This document shows, piece by piece, positions 14,810-23,085 of a DNA stretch of 44,967 nucleotides. Origin of the DNA: Candidatus Methanomethylophilaceae archaeon (GTDB taxonomy: Archaea; Thermoplasmatota; Thermoplasmata; Methanomassiliicoccales; Methanomethylophilaceae). The notes beneath the pieces were generated by a model, which worked only from the letters and a program-made list of their open reading frames with translations, was not told the origin of the DNA and searched no databases. The stretch covers positions 1 through 44,967 of the forward strand of contig JAFYAH010000008.1 of assembly GCA_017540825.1 (NCBI GenBank), read 5' to 3'. The stretch's first letter is position 1. Each line of letters opens with the position of its first letter. The position numbers and the translations under genes were made by a program.

Positions 14810-15529
14810 ATGGGAACCCTCAACATAGACGTCGGGAAATGCATCGGGTGCGGGAAGTGCGTCCGCATGTGCCTGGCCAACAACCTCGAGGTCGTGGACA
14901 AGAAGGTCAGGGAGACCGGAAAGGGGTGCATCAGATGCGGCCACTGCGTGTCGTCCTGCCCCAGGGGAGCGCTGGAGCTGGCTGGCGGGGCGGAGGAGTC
15001 CCCGAAGAGCAAGGGATGGCTGGACGGCAGGCTGGTCTCCGATTCCGACCTGGAGTCCCTTTACTCGGCCATGAAGGGAGGGCGTCTGGAAGGCAGGTGC
15101 TGGACCAGGACCCTCCAGGGCGAGGAGCTCGACAGGTACGTCGAGGATTCCATGGACATCCTGAAGAAGGGAGCGTCGGACCTTCCGATCGTAGGGGAAT
15201 GGGAGAGATGGAGGGAGAGGCACGACGTCCTGGAGCCCAACCCGGTCATCTGGGAGGGGAAGCAGGTGCTGTTCATATTCTCCGAGACTCCCGACCAGGC
15301 CCTCGAGGCTTCCAACAGGATGATGATGAGGGGGTTCGGCATGGGGATCCGCGGGTTCCATTCCAACGCCCTGATGATGGCCCACAAGCTGGACCCGGAG
15401 AGGCTGGACGCGTACTTCCCCGGGATCGGGGCTCCCATGCGCATGGCATTCGTCATCGGGCACGGGAGGCGCCTCATAGAGCCGGTGTTCAAGCCCCTGG
15501 AGAGCGTCAGGAAGCTGTTCGGGCGATGA
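14810..15529 (+). CDS. Ferredoxin-nitroreductase fusion protein
   Basis: 239 residues. The N-terminus is a two-cluster ferredoxin: CIGCGKCVRMC (residues about 10-20) followed by GKGCIRCGHCVSSCPRGAL (about 39-57), each with the CxxCxxC...CP spacing for [4Fe-4S]. The rest resembles a nitroreductase-fold flavoprotein (SDSDLESLYSAMKGGR, then QVLFIFSETPDQALEASNRM, GMGIRGFHSNALMM, IGAPMRMAFVIGH). Such Fd-nitroreductases are common in strict anaerobes and reduce unknown substrates with electrons from the clusters and FMN. The ATG lies just after a TATA-like box. The same frame is open far upstream, but only because the NYN frame lacks a stop. Its TGA overlaps the ATG of the next gene (ATGA), so the two are coupled. 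Confidence 0.85.
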   Translation: MGTLNIDVGKCIGCGKCVRMCLANNLEVVDKKVRETGKGCIRCGHCVSSCPRGALELAGGAEESPKSKGWLDGRLVSDSDLESLYSAMKGGRLEGRCWTRTLQGEELDRYVEDSMDILKKGASDLPIVGEWERWRERHDVLEPNPVIWEGKQVLFIFSETPDQALEASNRMMMRGFGMGIRGFHSNALMMAHKLDPERLDAYFPGIGAPMRMAFVIGHGRRLIEPVFKPLESVRKLFGR

Positions 15530-16101
15530 GGACGTTGAGCCGCATAGAGGCGGTGCCTGTCAGCGAGTCTATGGCCGTCGCCGAGACGGCAGCCGCCTTC
15601 TACGCGGACGATCCCGCGATAGCATTCATGCTAGGGAGGAAGAACGGGCTTCCGCACAGGCGCCTGGCCATGAGGAACTGCGTCGTCACCTCGGACATGT
15701 TCCAGACCATCTACTCCTATCCGTCCCGTAAGGCGTTCGTCCACGTGGCGGAGGCCGGGACGTGGGGCGAGAGCCTGCACCAGTTCGTCCTCCGGGGCAC
15801 CATGAAGATACCTTTCGTCATAGACTCCGGGACCATAGAGAGGCTCCACAGATACCGCGAGGCGTGCCAAGCCGCTGTCCCAGAAGGGATTTCATGCTAC
15901 ATCCTTGCCGCTTACTCCTCGGAGGGATCCGAGGGCGAGGCGTCGGAGCTTCTGGCAGAGGTATGCGGAAGGGTCGGAAGCTGCTGCTCGGTGGTCCATA
16001 CAGACCGCGAGGAGAGGATTTTCGAGGACGCTGGCTTCGTCCGCGACAGGGATTTCGAGTTCGAAGGGGTCCCCTGCCGCCTGATGCTCAGAGCAGGTTA
16101 A
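15526..16101 (+). CDS. GNAT-like acetyltransferase, divergent
   Basis: 191 residues, starting at the ATGA overlap with the ferredoxin-nitroreductase gene. The layout suggests a GNAT fold: VAETAAAFYADDPAIAFML at the start is like the 'A-x-x-F-x-x-D-P-x-x-x-x-L-P' opening of one GNAT group. Strands in the middle lead to ISCYILAAYSSEGSEGEASE (core beta-4 and a loop where the acetyl-CoA pyrophosphate loop is expected, though the R/Q-x-x-G-x-G/A motif is degenerate), then CSVVHTDREERIFEDAGFVR, matching the usual 'N-x-x-A-x-x-x-Y-x-x-x-G-F' end. Catalysis is uncertain because of the weak CoA loop. Substrate unknown; pairing with a nitroreductase gives no clear pathway. Confidence 0.5.
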   Translation: MRTLSRIEAVPVSESMAVAETAAAFYADDPAIAFMLGRKNGLPHRRLAMRNCVVTSDMFQTIYSYPSRKAFVHVAEAGTWGESLHQFVLRGTMKIPFVIDSGTIERLHRYREACQAAVPEGISCYILAAYSSEGSEGEASELLAEVCGRVGSCCSVVHTDREERIFEDAGFVRDRDFEFEGVPCRLMLRAG

Positions 16102-16126
16102 ATCCGACCAAGGCGATGCCGAACGC

Positions 16127-17044
16127 ATGTGGGGCCAAGAGGTCGCTATCCGGGTCAGGGACCGCAAGATCAGGGAGATGGCCAAGGTCATCGGATACAC
16201 GAACGCGGAGAGACGGTACAAGCTCCTGGGAGAGCTGGGGCGCGACCTGGAGATATGCAACTGCGCCGTATCCGGCACCAGCGTCTGCTCGATATATTCC
16301 GCGCCCGTGTCCGATCCCGGATACAGGTCGTCCCTGACGGAGGAGGAGCTCTGCGACGAGATGGACCTGGACTCGGCCAGGATGTCCGCCCCGCAGATGA
16401 GGGAGCTGGCCAGGAGCCTCTTCCAGGAAGCCGCAAGGCAGGCCTCCGAGGACAGGTCCGCGCCATACAGAGAGGCGGTGGAGTCGCTGAAGGAGGAGGT
16501 CTGTGAGTGCAGGGAGAGGATAGAGAGGCTCTCCCTGGAGGCCGACTACAGGAGGTCGGAGCTGGAGGCCACCGAGGAGGAGAGGAGGTCCTTGGCCGAG
16601 ACCGTGGAGAGGCAGGCGGCGGAGATTTCATCGCTGAGGTCCAGGATCTCCGTGATGACCGACGAGGCCGGCATCAGCCGCGTGAGGATGGAGGAGCTCT
16701 CGGCCCAGATCGACGAGCTCAAGTCCGGCGCGGCGGAGGCTATGGAGGAGGAAAAGGGGATTCTGGACAGGATCCGGGAGATGAAGTCCTCCAAGATCGA
16801 CTACTTCATGGACAGGATGCTGTCGGGCGAGATGGACATGGACGTCTGCGACGACCTGATAAGCGTGCTGAAGGTGGACCTGGTCATCCTGGACAGGCTG
16901 GCGGCCTCCCAGGGCCTAGAGGACGTCCCTTTCGCGGCGCAGCTGTCCCCGGCGGAGGCGGAGGCCTACGAGCGGTCTTTGACCGAGGACGAGGAGGAAT
17001 TGGAAGAGGAGTTCAAGGGGCTTGTCGAGAAGGCTCTGGAATGA
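16127..17044 (+). CDS. Coiled-coil protein D, unknown function
   Basis: 305 residues. The first 120 residues are a mixed helical region (MAKVIGYTNAERRYKLLGEL, then a cysteine pair CNCAVSGTSVCS). Residues about 120-235 form a coiled coil (KEEVCECRERIERLSLEADY, SLAETVERQAAEISSLRSRI). The acidic end (SKIDYFMDRMLSGEMDMDVC... EELEEEFKGLVEKALE) is helical. It does not carry the beta-rich C-terminal domain of proteins A-C. GGTTAAATCC at 16096-16105, overlapping the stop of the preceding gene, lies about 25 bases before the ATG and suggests its own leaderless transcript. A 7-base-pair hairpin at 17144-17170 is a possible terminator. Confidence 0.65.
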   Translation: MWGQEVAIRVRDRKIREMAKVIGYTNAERRYKLLGELGRDLEICNCAVSGTSVCSIYSAPVSDPGYRSSLTEEELCDEMDLDSARMSAPQMRELARSLFQEAARQASEDRSAPYREAVESLKEEVCECRERIERLSLEADYRRSELEATEEERRSLAETVERQAAEISSLRSRISVMTDEAGISRVRMEELSAQIDELKSGAAEAMEEEKGILDRIREMKSSKIDYFMDRMLSGEMDMDVCDDLISVLKVDLVILDRLAASQGLEDVPFAAQLSPAEAEAYERSLTEDEEELEEEFKGLVEKALE

Positions 17045-17143
17045 TCATAGGTTCATTTCATGGGCGACTGAGGTCTTCTACGTCCCCGTTCTTTCTGCCT
17101 ATTCGAGACAGATGCAGAAGACGCCCAGTGGAATTCAGGCTTC

Positions 17144-17170
17144 ATGATGGATGACACAGATGCCCATCAT
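17144..17170 (+). terminator. Hairpin after coiled-coil D
   Basis: ATGATGG (17144-17150) pairs perfectly with CCATCAT (17164-17170) and is followed by a T-rich stretch. It lies 100 bases after the stop at 17044 and before the TATA box of the next gene. The rest of the 195-base gap holds nothing I recognise. Confidence 0.35.
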
Positions 17171-17239
17171 CAAGCCTATTCTTACATTTTATATCCAATT
17201 CTCATCATTCTTAAATATCTGCTCACAGGATTCTGCATC

Positions 17240-17524
17240 ATGACCGAGACATGCTACAACGGGCCGCTGACGATCTGCTCCGGAAGCCAGTACAGGATAA
17301 GGCTGGAGGGAAAGCTCAAGAAGCTTCTCGGAGAGAAGAGAATCATCGGCCCGCTGGAGATCCCTATCAGGAAGTGCATCGAGAGCGGCGCCATCGACGT
17401 GCGCAAAGGAGAAGTGCTTATCGAGATTTCTAGGTTCTGCGATGCCGCCTACACCCTGCCGGAGAGCGCGTCTCCGTCCGAGGAGACTATAAAGTCGTGG
17501 TCCGAAGTCATCGAAGCGCTCTGA
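17240..17524 (+). CDS. Small conserved-looking protein, unknown function
   Basis: 94 residues from the ATG at 17240, chosen because CTTAAATATC (17210-17219) is a good TATA box 20-30 bases before it; the longer reading of this frame adds a hydrophobic, codon-poor extension that covers the promoter. The protein is rich in charged residues (IRLEGKLKKLLGEKRIIGPL, RKCIESGAIDVRKGEVLIEI) and looks like a compact alpha/beta unit. No family recognised. It converges on the large LRR gene, separated by a shared hairpin. Confidence 0.5.
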   Translation: MTETCYNGPLTICSGSQYRIRLEGKLKKLLGEKRIIGPLEIPIRKCIESGAIDVRKGEVLIEISRFCDAAYTLPESASPSEETIKSWSEVIEAL

Positions 17525-17540
17525 TTGCTGAAAGACGATT

Positions 17541-17565
17541 GCCGGGAGGGCAGCGTTCTCCCGGC
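17541..17565. terminator. Bidirectional terminator hairpin
   Basis: GCCGGGAG (17541-17548) and CTCCCGGC (17558-17565) form a perfect 8-base-pair stem with a 9-base loop, followed on the plus strand by a T-rich run (CAGTTTTGTTCCC). It sits in the 64-base gap between the convergent genes ending at 17524 and 17589. Confidence 0.6.
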
Positions 17566-17588
17566 TGAAGCAGTTTTGTTCCCTTATT

Positions 17589-20500
17589 TCAGGACACCAG
17601 ATGCATCGATCCTCTGTATCCCAGGAAATAGCATCCTGCAAGGTTCGAGGCATCCGCCCAGATGGTTTTGCCGTTGTCATAGAATTGGATGCCTTGGAAC
17701 GCGTTGTAGCCGACAGTTGATAGGTTTTTGGAGAACACTATGGAGGTTATGGCTGTGCAGTAGGAGAACGCGTACTGACCTATGCTGGTCACTCCGGAAA
17801 GGTCCAGCACTTTCAGCGATCCGCATCCGCTGAACGCATACCTGACTACCGACTTGACTTTCCATTCCTTTCCCATGAAGTCCACAGTGCTTGACAGCTT
17901 CACGGGGCATGAGCCGTGCACGAACCCTATGGCCGAGACAGTGCCCTTGGTCACCGACACGTACTTGTATGCAATGCCGTCCGCGACGAAGTACTCTCCG
18001 TCCGCCATTTTACCCAGCCTGAACAGCATTCCGTCCGTTCCATAGAACTCATACCCCGACATGTTATGTGCGGTGGAGCTGATAGCAGAGCCTTTCTGGC
18101 TGTAAATCTTGATGCCGTGGAATGCGTTCTGCCCTATGGACGTCACTGACGCGGGGATCGAGACATCTTCAATCGACCTGCACTCGCTGAACGCGCTTCT
18201 CCCTATCCATTTCACTCCATTCTCTATCATGAGGGCCTGGAGTCCGGAGCAGCCGTAGAACGCATAGTCCCCTACGGTTCCGATGCCGCCGGCCACCGTC
18301 AGTGAGGACAGCCCCCTGCAATATGAGAAGGCCTTGGCGCCTATTGCGGAGGCCCCTGAAAGGTCTAAATCGGCTAGTACCTGGCATCTGTAGAACGCAT
18401 TGGACCCTATCCGGCAGCCGTGTCCTGTGAACGATACGGATTCGAGTCCGGAGCATTCGCTGAATGCGCTTTTGCCTATGACAACATCGTCTCCGGGTAT
18501 CGACAGCTCCGTCATCCCGGTGCACCCGTAGAACGCGTATTCGCCTAGCGAGACCGACTCTGGCATCTCCAGTATCTTCAAGGAAGAGCATCTGGCGAAA
18601 GCCTTGCTCCCAACGCTTGTTGCTTGCCCAAAGTCGACCGAGACCAGCGTGGTGCATCCGTAGAACGCCTTCTCCCCCACAGAAGTGACGTCGTAAGTGC
18701 GGTCGCCGATCTTGACCGGGGATATCGACAGGCTTGCGAGAGCGGATTCGTATCCTATCAACGATGCTTCGCATGGACTGTTCGAAGTAATCCTGTAGAC
18801 GAGCCCGTCTTCCGAGACAGCCTGGCCTACGGCGGGGAAATCACGGATAAGCACTTGGTTTCCGAGGCCTCTGAACGCATGTCCGGCCATCTCGTCAGTA
18901 TACGGGTCCAGGACGGTGATGCCGCCGTAGTCTAGGAACGTGAGCCCCTTGAACGCGTCCTCTCCGATGGCCTCCAAGGTCATGGGCAGAGCTATGCTCT
19001 CCAAGGAAAGGCAGCCTTCGAACGACGAGCGACCTATTTCGACAGCGTCCGGCATATCGACAGCTGAAAGGGAGGAGCATCCGCGGAAAGCGAAATCGCC
19101 GACGTTCTTCACCCCGGGCATGCTGGCCCTTTCCAAGGACGTGCAGGACTCGAACGCTCCGGACGTGCCACAGTATTCCGAGCCCTTGTCGTCAGGAACC
19201 AGGGCCTGGATGGAAGACACGCCTTCCATTTCGACGGATTCCAGCGACGAGCATCCGAAGAAAGCGCCACCATCGATGTCTGTGACCGCGAGCGGGATCG
19301 CTACGTGCGTGACGGACGAGGCTACGGCGCAGGAGACCAGCCTGGTTCCGCTTATGAGGAGGATGCCGTCTGCGATGCCTTGGAAGTCTCCTTCGAAGCA
19401 TTCAATGGATCCGCAATCGAAGAACGCGCCTGTCCCGACGTATTCGAGGCAGCCAGGTAAATAAACAGAGGATAATGAGCCGCAGCCGCAGTACGCCATA
19501 TCGCCTATGCTCACAGCCCTCGACATCTCCACGCTCGCGAGGGAGGAGCACCCAGCGAAAGCGCATTTGCCTATGGTCTTCGCTTCAGGCATATCTGCTG
19601 ACAGCAGCGAACCGCATCCGGAGAACGCATAGTCGCCTATCGAAGCCACCATGCCCATGGAAACGTCCTCCAAGGCAGAGCATCTGCTGAACGCCTCGTC
19701 GCCTACTGACGTCACGGAAGGCATCGATACGCTCGTGAGGGAGCCGCATTCGTAGAACGTCATGGTCCCAACGGAAGTCACAGATGCGGGCAATGAGATA
19801 GAACGGATGGACGAGCAGCCGTAGAACGCCTTCGAGGCTATGGATTCCACCGACGATGGCACAGTCACCGAATCGAGCCCAGACCCAGCGGCGAAAGAGA
19901 CAAGATTCGTGCCGATGACGAGGAACACGCCGTCGACTATGCCATCGAAGTCGCCTTCGAATCCCACGAGAGACGTGCACTTGGAGAAGGCGCCCGTTCC
20001 AACGGAGGCCACCGACGAGGGGATGGATATGGACGTGAGCGAGGCGCAGCCGGAGAATGCATAGGCACCGATCTTGGCGAGCGAGGCAGGAAGCTCTACG
20101 TTGTTCAGCGAGGCGCAGCCGGAGAACGCCTTGGTGCCGATGACGGCGACCGACGACGGGATGTCTGCCGACGACAAGGAGGTGCATCCGGCGAATGCTT
20201 TGTTGCCGATGGTCTTGACAGGCCCCGGGATCGTTATGGATTTCAGTGACTTGCATCCGTAGAAGGCGCTGTCGCCGATGGAGGCCACGGATCCGGATAT
20301 CTCGATGGTCGAAAGGGACCTGCATCCGTAGAAGGCGCCATCGCCTATGGAGGTCACCGGCCCCGACAAGGACGCGCTGGCGAGGGATGTGCAGGACCTG
20401 AACGCGTCGCTGCCGACACGCGTGACTCCGAAGCCGATAGACACCGACTTCACATTCTTCCCCCAGGGAGCCTGTGTTCCGCTGTAGCTCTTCATTACGC

Positions 20501-20723
20501 CGGTTCCGGAGATGGAGAGGCGTCCAGAGTCGTCGAGGGTCCAGTAAACTCCGTCCCCGCATGATCCGCGCGAATACGCATCCGAATCGTCCGAGAGAGC
20601 CGTCATTGCGGCCATCGAGACCAGCGCCACGAGGATAGCCGCGATAATGACGATACGCATCGCATCACGATGCCGGCAGGACAAGGCGTTGCTTGTTGTT
20701 TCGCTCATGCCACAGACATCCAA
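17589..20723 (-). CDS. Large secreted BspA-type LRR protein (about 1040 residues)
   Basis: A signal peptide or anchor is visible near the N-terminus (MRIVIIAAILVALVSMAAMT, about residues 22-41, then ALSDDSDAYS). After it comes a cap module (CGDGVYWTLDDSGRLSISGT... APWG) that also begins, twice, the LRR protein at 28977. Then come some 30 LRR_5 units of about 23 residues with the consensus 'I-G-x-x-A-F-x-G-C-x-S-L-x-S-V-x-I/L-P', interrupted by insert modules (EGDFDGIVDGVFLVIGTNLV and EMAGHAFRGLGNQVLIRDFP). There is no C-terminal membrane helix; it ends in the terminal module NLAGCYFLGYRGSMHLVS. Such proteins in gut microbes are cell-surface or secreted adhesion and interaction proteins. The true start may be Met6 or Met22 rather than the first ATG. 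Stop is TGA. It is monocistronic and divergent from rpoK. Confidence 0.85.
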   Translation of the reverse strand: MDVCGMSETTSNALSCRHRDAMRIVIIAAILVALVSMAAMTALSDDSDAYSRGSCGDGVYWTLDDSGRLSISGTGVMKSYSGTQAPWGKNVKSVSIGFGVTRVGSDAFRSCTSLASASLSGPVTSIGDGAFYGCRSLSTIEISGSVASIGDSAFYGCKSLKSITIPGPVKTIGNKAFAGCTSLSSADIPSSVAVIGTKAFSGCASLNNVELPASLAKIGAYAFSGCASLTSISIPSSVASVGTGAFSKCTSLVGFEGDFDGIVDGVFLVIGTNLVSFAAGSGLDSVTVPSSVESIASKAFYGCSSIRSISLPASVTSVGTMTFYECGSLTSVSMPSVTSVGDEAFSRCSALEDVSMGMVASIGDYAFSGCGSLLSADMPEAKTIGKCAFAGCSSLASVEMSRAVSIGDMAYCGCGSLSSVYLPGCLEYVGTGAFFDCGSIECFEGDFQGIADGILLISGTRLVSCAVASSVTHVAIPLAVTDIDGGAFFGCSSLESVEMEGVSSIQALVPDDKGSEYCGTSGAFESCTSLERASMPGVKNVGDFAFRGCSSLSAVDMPDAVEIGRSSFEGCLSLESIALPMTLEAIGEDAFKGLTFLDYGGITVLDPYTDEMAGHAFRGLGNQVLIRDFPAVGQAVSEDGLVYRITSNSPCEASLIGYESALASLSISPVKIGDRTYDVTSVGEKAFYGCTTLVSVDFGQATSVGSKAFARCSSLKILEMPESVSLGEYAFYGCTGMTELSIPGDDVVIGKSAFSECSGLESVSFTGHGCRIGSNAFYRCQVLADLDLSGASAIGAKAFSYCRGLSSLTVAGGIGTVGDYAFYGCSGLQALMIENGVKWIGRSAFSECRSIEDVSIPASVTSIGQNAFHGIKIYSQKGSAISSTAHNMSGYEFYGTDGMLFRLGKMADGEYFVADGIAYKYVSVTKGTVSAIGFVHGSCPVKLSSTVDFMGKEWKVKSVVRYAFSGCGSLKVLDLSGVTSIGQYAFSYCTAITSIVFSKNLSTVGYNAFQGIQFYDNGKTIWADASNLAGCYFLGYRGSMHLVS

Positions 20724-20802
20724 CGTATGCCGTTAAGCCTTGTGCAGACGCATCGGGCTCTCGGCCGCGGGCATTTGCGTGAAAGGCCAGATTTGTTCGA
20801 TG

Positions 20803-20813
20803 GTTATTTATAG
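20803..20813 (+). promoter_or_regulatory. TATA element of rpoK
   Basis: GTTATTTATAG lies about 35-43 bases before the rpoK ATG, and a purine-rich AGGAAGGAGAGAGG (20825-20838) just before the start serves as ribosome-binding site. The promoter sits in the 123-base gap to the divergent LRR gene. Confidence 0.55.
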
Positions 20814-20846
20814 GACACTTCAATAGGAAGGAGAGAGGCGAGCTTC

Positions 20847-21029
20847 ATGGAAAGAGAGACAACCAGGTTCGAGAAGGCCAGGATCATCGGCGCAAGGGCG
20901 CTCCAGATATCCTGCGGTGCTCCCACTTTCGCCGATCCCGAGAAGATCAAAGGAATGCTGGACCCCATCGACATCGCCGAGGCCGAGTACGACGAGGATC
21001 TCATCCCGATCAGCGTCATCAGGAACTGA
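20847..21029 (+). CDS. rpoK: DNA-directed RNA polymerase subunit K (omega homologue)
   Basis: 60 residues, the normal length of archaeal Rpo6/RpoK. The diagnostic segment [20 protein letters not shown] matches the conserved core of RpoK/Rpb6/omega, and the end [20 protein letters not shown] matches the family's C-terminus. It clamps the largest subunit during RNA polymerase assembly. Usually RpoK is encoded with ribosomal protein or enolase genes; here it stands alone between a surface LRR protein and a membrane acyltransferase. Ends 15 bases from the convergent acyltransferase stop. Confidence 0.93.
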   Translation: MERETTRFEKARIIGARALQISCGAPTFADPEKIKGMLDPIDIAEAEYDEDLIPISVIRN

Positions 21030-21044
21030 GGCTCTTCAAACTCC

Positions 21045-22196
21045 TTACGAACCCCTTACTTTTCTGCTTTTCTTCCCTATAGTCGTCGATATAGCCATGG
21101 AAAGCGCCAGCGACAGTGCTATGGAGGCGGTCCCGAAGACCAGGCCCTCCGAGACGCTATCTATCGGTATGTAATTGCCTTCTATCGGGCGGAACAGCCC
21201 GGAGACCAGCTTCAGGAAGAACACGTGGAACATCATTATCGACAGGGAGAACGCCCCGAGCACCGAAAGCGCCCTTCCGGCCGAGGGCAGGGCCTTGGCG
21301 ATCCCCATGCAGAGCGCCATGAAGCAGAAAGCGCAGGCGAGGGTCCCGGGGACTATGAGGAACGACGAGAGCCCGCCGTGCCTGCCCAGGACCCCGTCCA
21401 CGAAGTTGAAGCCTATAGGGAAGACCGCGCTCCACACGATGCCGAACGCCAGGGCCAGAACGGCCATCGCCCAGAGCCTCCGCGTCCCCATCCCCTTCTC
21501 CATCCTGCCCAGGAAGTCCACTCTGGCCAGGCGGGCGCCCATGAGCATGACCGCGGCGGTGGCGAAGGCCGTCTCGCAGGCGAACGGGAGGTGCACCGGT
21601 AGCATCCCGATGAGCACGGCCGACGCGGCGCACAGCAGGGCCATGGCGACGGCGGTCTTGACGGCGCTGTCCGAGACCCTGTCCACCAGGGCGTAGAACG
21701 GGACGCACGCAGCCAGGAAGACTATGAAGAAGTAGTACGAGGTGGAGACGTTGCACGGCCCTATCACGTGGAGGTGTCCCGGTTCCTCGAGCGTCCTGTC
21801 GCCTATGAGGGAATGGAGCAGCTCGTCCAGAAACTCTTCGAAGGGGACGCTGGCGGAAGTGGCGCAGACGAACAGCCACATGGCGAACGTCAGGACGACC
21901 GTGCACACGACGAAGGCGGGGACTATCTGCACAATCCTGCGCGACACGTTCTCCCGGAAGGTGCGCCCGGGCTTGTGGAGGTACCCGGAGATCATGAAGA
22001 ACACGAAGAGCAGGGTGTACAGGAACTGGCCGAGGACGGCCACCGGGTCGGCGAGGAGCGAGCCCCCGTCAGGGACAGGCATGTCCTCGCCATGCACGAC
22101 GGCGTGCTCCATGGCATGGCAGAACACTATCGCCACGATGCAGATGCCCTTGGCTATGTCCAGGGAGCGGATCCTGCTGGTGGATGGGGCCGTCAT
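21045..22196 (-). CDS. Membrane acyltransferase (acyltransferase_3 / OafA-like)
   Basis: 383 residues with about ten hydrophobic segments. The N-terminal RIRSLDIAKGICIVAIVFCH (R-x-x-x-x-D-x-x-K-G and a histidine after the first helix) is the acyltransferase-3 signature, and LLFVFFMISGYLHKPGRTF is the second conserved loop (F-F-M-I-S-G-Y). These enzymes O-acetylate or acylate surface polysaccharides and lipids at the membrane. The ATG at 22196 is chosen because the frame upstream is arginine/glycine-rich and antisense in character, and because it lies 23 bases after the stop of the LRR gene; the two form an operon. Convergent with rpoK. The stop is TAA. Confidence 0.87.
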   Translation of the reverse strand: MTAPSTSRIRSLDIAKGICIVAIVFCHAMEHAVVHGEDMPVPDGGSLLADPVAVLGQFLYTLLFVFFMISGYLHKPGRTFRENVSRRIVQIVPAFVVCTVVLTFAMWLFVCATSASVPFEEFLDELLHSLIGDRTLEEPGHLHVIGPCNVSTSYYFFIVFLAACVPFYALVDRVSDSAVKTAVAMALLCAASAVLIGMLPVHLPFACETAFATAAVMLMGARLARVDFLGRMEKGMGTRRLWAMAVLALAFGIVWSAVFPIGFNFVDGVLGRHGGLSSFLIVPGTLACAFCFMALCMGIAKALPSAGRALSVLGAFSLSIMMFHVFFLKLVSGLFRPIEGNYIPIDSVSEGLVFGTASIALSLALSMAISTTIGKKSRKVRGS

Positions 22197-22219
22197 CCGC
22201 ACCCCATGCGCAGAGGCGT

Positions 22220-23068
22220 TTATAACAGCGACCCAGAGAAGCCCCTTCGGACCTGGCGCAGGTAGCAGTCCGACCCCTCGAACGAACGTCCGCAGAGGCT
22301 CTCGGGCAGCTGCTCCAGCGCGTCGCCGTCCCTGTCCAGGAACACGATGCCGTAGAAGGCGCCTCCGCCGAGGGACCGCAGACCGGACGGGATCGACGCC
22401 CTGGACAGCGATATGCAGTCCGAGAAGGCTCCTCCGCCAATCCGCCAGACGCTCTCCGGGAGGTCTATCGACTCGAGGGACATGCACTTGAAGAACGCCC
22501 AGTCGTCTATCTCCGCCACGCCTTCGCATATCTCCGCCTTCATCAGAGAGGCGCAGTCCGAGAAGGCCCCCTTCCCGACCGTCCCGACGCCGGAAGGGAC
22601 CCTGGCCTCCGCAAGGCTGGCGCATCCCGAGAACGCCCAGTCGCCGAGGAAGTCCAGGCTGTCCGGGATCCTGGCCGAGCCCAGGGAGAAGCAGTCCGAG
22701 AAGGCCTCCTCGCCGATGCACTCCAGCTCGCCGGGGAGGTCCAGGCGGCGCAGCGACAGGCAGCCGTAGAACGCCCTCCTGCCGACGAACCTGAGGCCGG
22801 AAGGCAGGAGCACCGACTCCAGCGCCGAGCACCCGCAGAAGGCGCCCTCGGCGATGTAGACGACGCTCTCCGGGAGCACGACGCAGGAGACGGGCATATC
22901 CTCGAAGGCGCCCCTGCCTATGCAGGACACCGGGAGCTCCTCCCCGCCTATCTCCACTCTCTCCGGTATCTCCGCCTCCCCGTCCGGGCAGCATCCCTTC
23001 ACGAGGGTCACCGCCCCGTCCTCGAGGGCGAACTCCATGCCCTCGGCCTCGGCCGTCTCCATGCCCAT
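22220..23068 (-). CDS. Cytoplasmic BspA-type LRR protein in operon with acyltransferase
   Basis: 282 residues without signal peptide. A short N-terminal strand module (MEFALEDGAVTLVKGCCPDG, EAEIPERVEIGGEELPVSCI) leads into nine or so LRR_5 units (GAFEDMPVSCVVLPESVVYI, RAFYGCLSLRRLDLPGELEC, WAFSGCASLAEARVPSGVGT and so on). It ends in the same terminal module as the other LRR proteins: AFYGIVFLDRDGDALEQL, then CGRSFEGSDCYLRQV. The start is fixed by GGAGGGGG eight bases upstream. The acyltransferase gene follows after 23 bases. The choloylglycine-hydrolase-like gene ends 17 bases upstream on the same strand, so all may share one transcript from the 24.5 kb promoter. Confidence 0.82.
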   Translation of the reverse strand: MGMETAEAEGMEFALEDGAVTLVKGCCPDGEAEIPERVEIGGEELPVSCIGRGAFEDMPVSCVVLPESVVYIAEGAFCGCSALESVLLPSGLRFVGRRAFYGCLSLRRLDLPGELECIGEEAFSDCFSLGSARIPDSLDFLGDWAFSGCASLAEARVPSGVGTVGKGAFSDCASLMKAEICEGVAEIDDWAFFKCMSLESIDLPESVWRIGGGAFSDCISLSRASIPSGLRSLGGGAFYGIVFLDRDGDALEQLPESLCGRSFEGSDCYLRQVRRGFSGSLL

Positions 23069-23085
23069 GCGATGCCCCCTCCTTA

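Noticed and set aside
12626-15529. A 967-codon open frame on the plus strand as one gene
   Set aside because: Its first part is antisense to coiled-coil protein B and its middle overlaps protein C in another frame. Only the NYN part (13154-13706) and the ferredoxin-nitroreductase (14810-15529) look like protein; they share a frame by chance.
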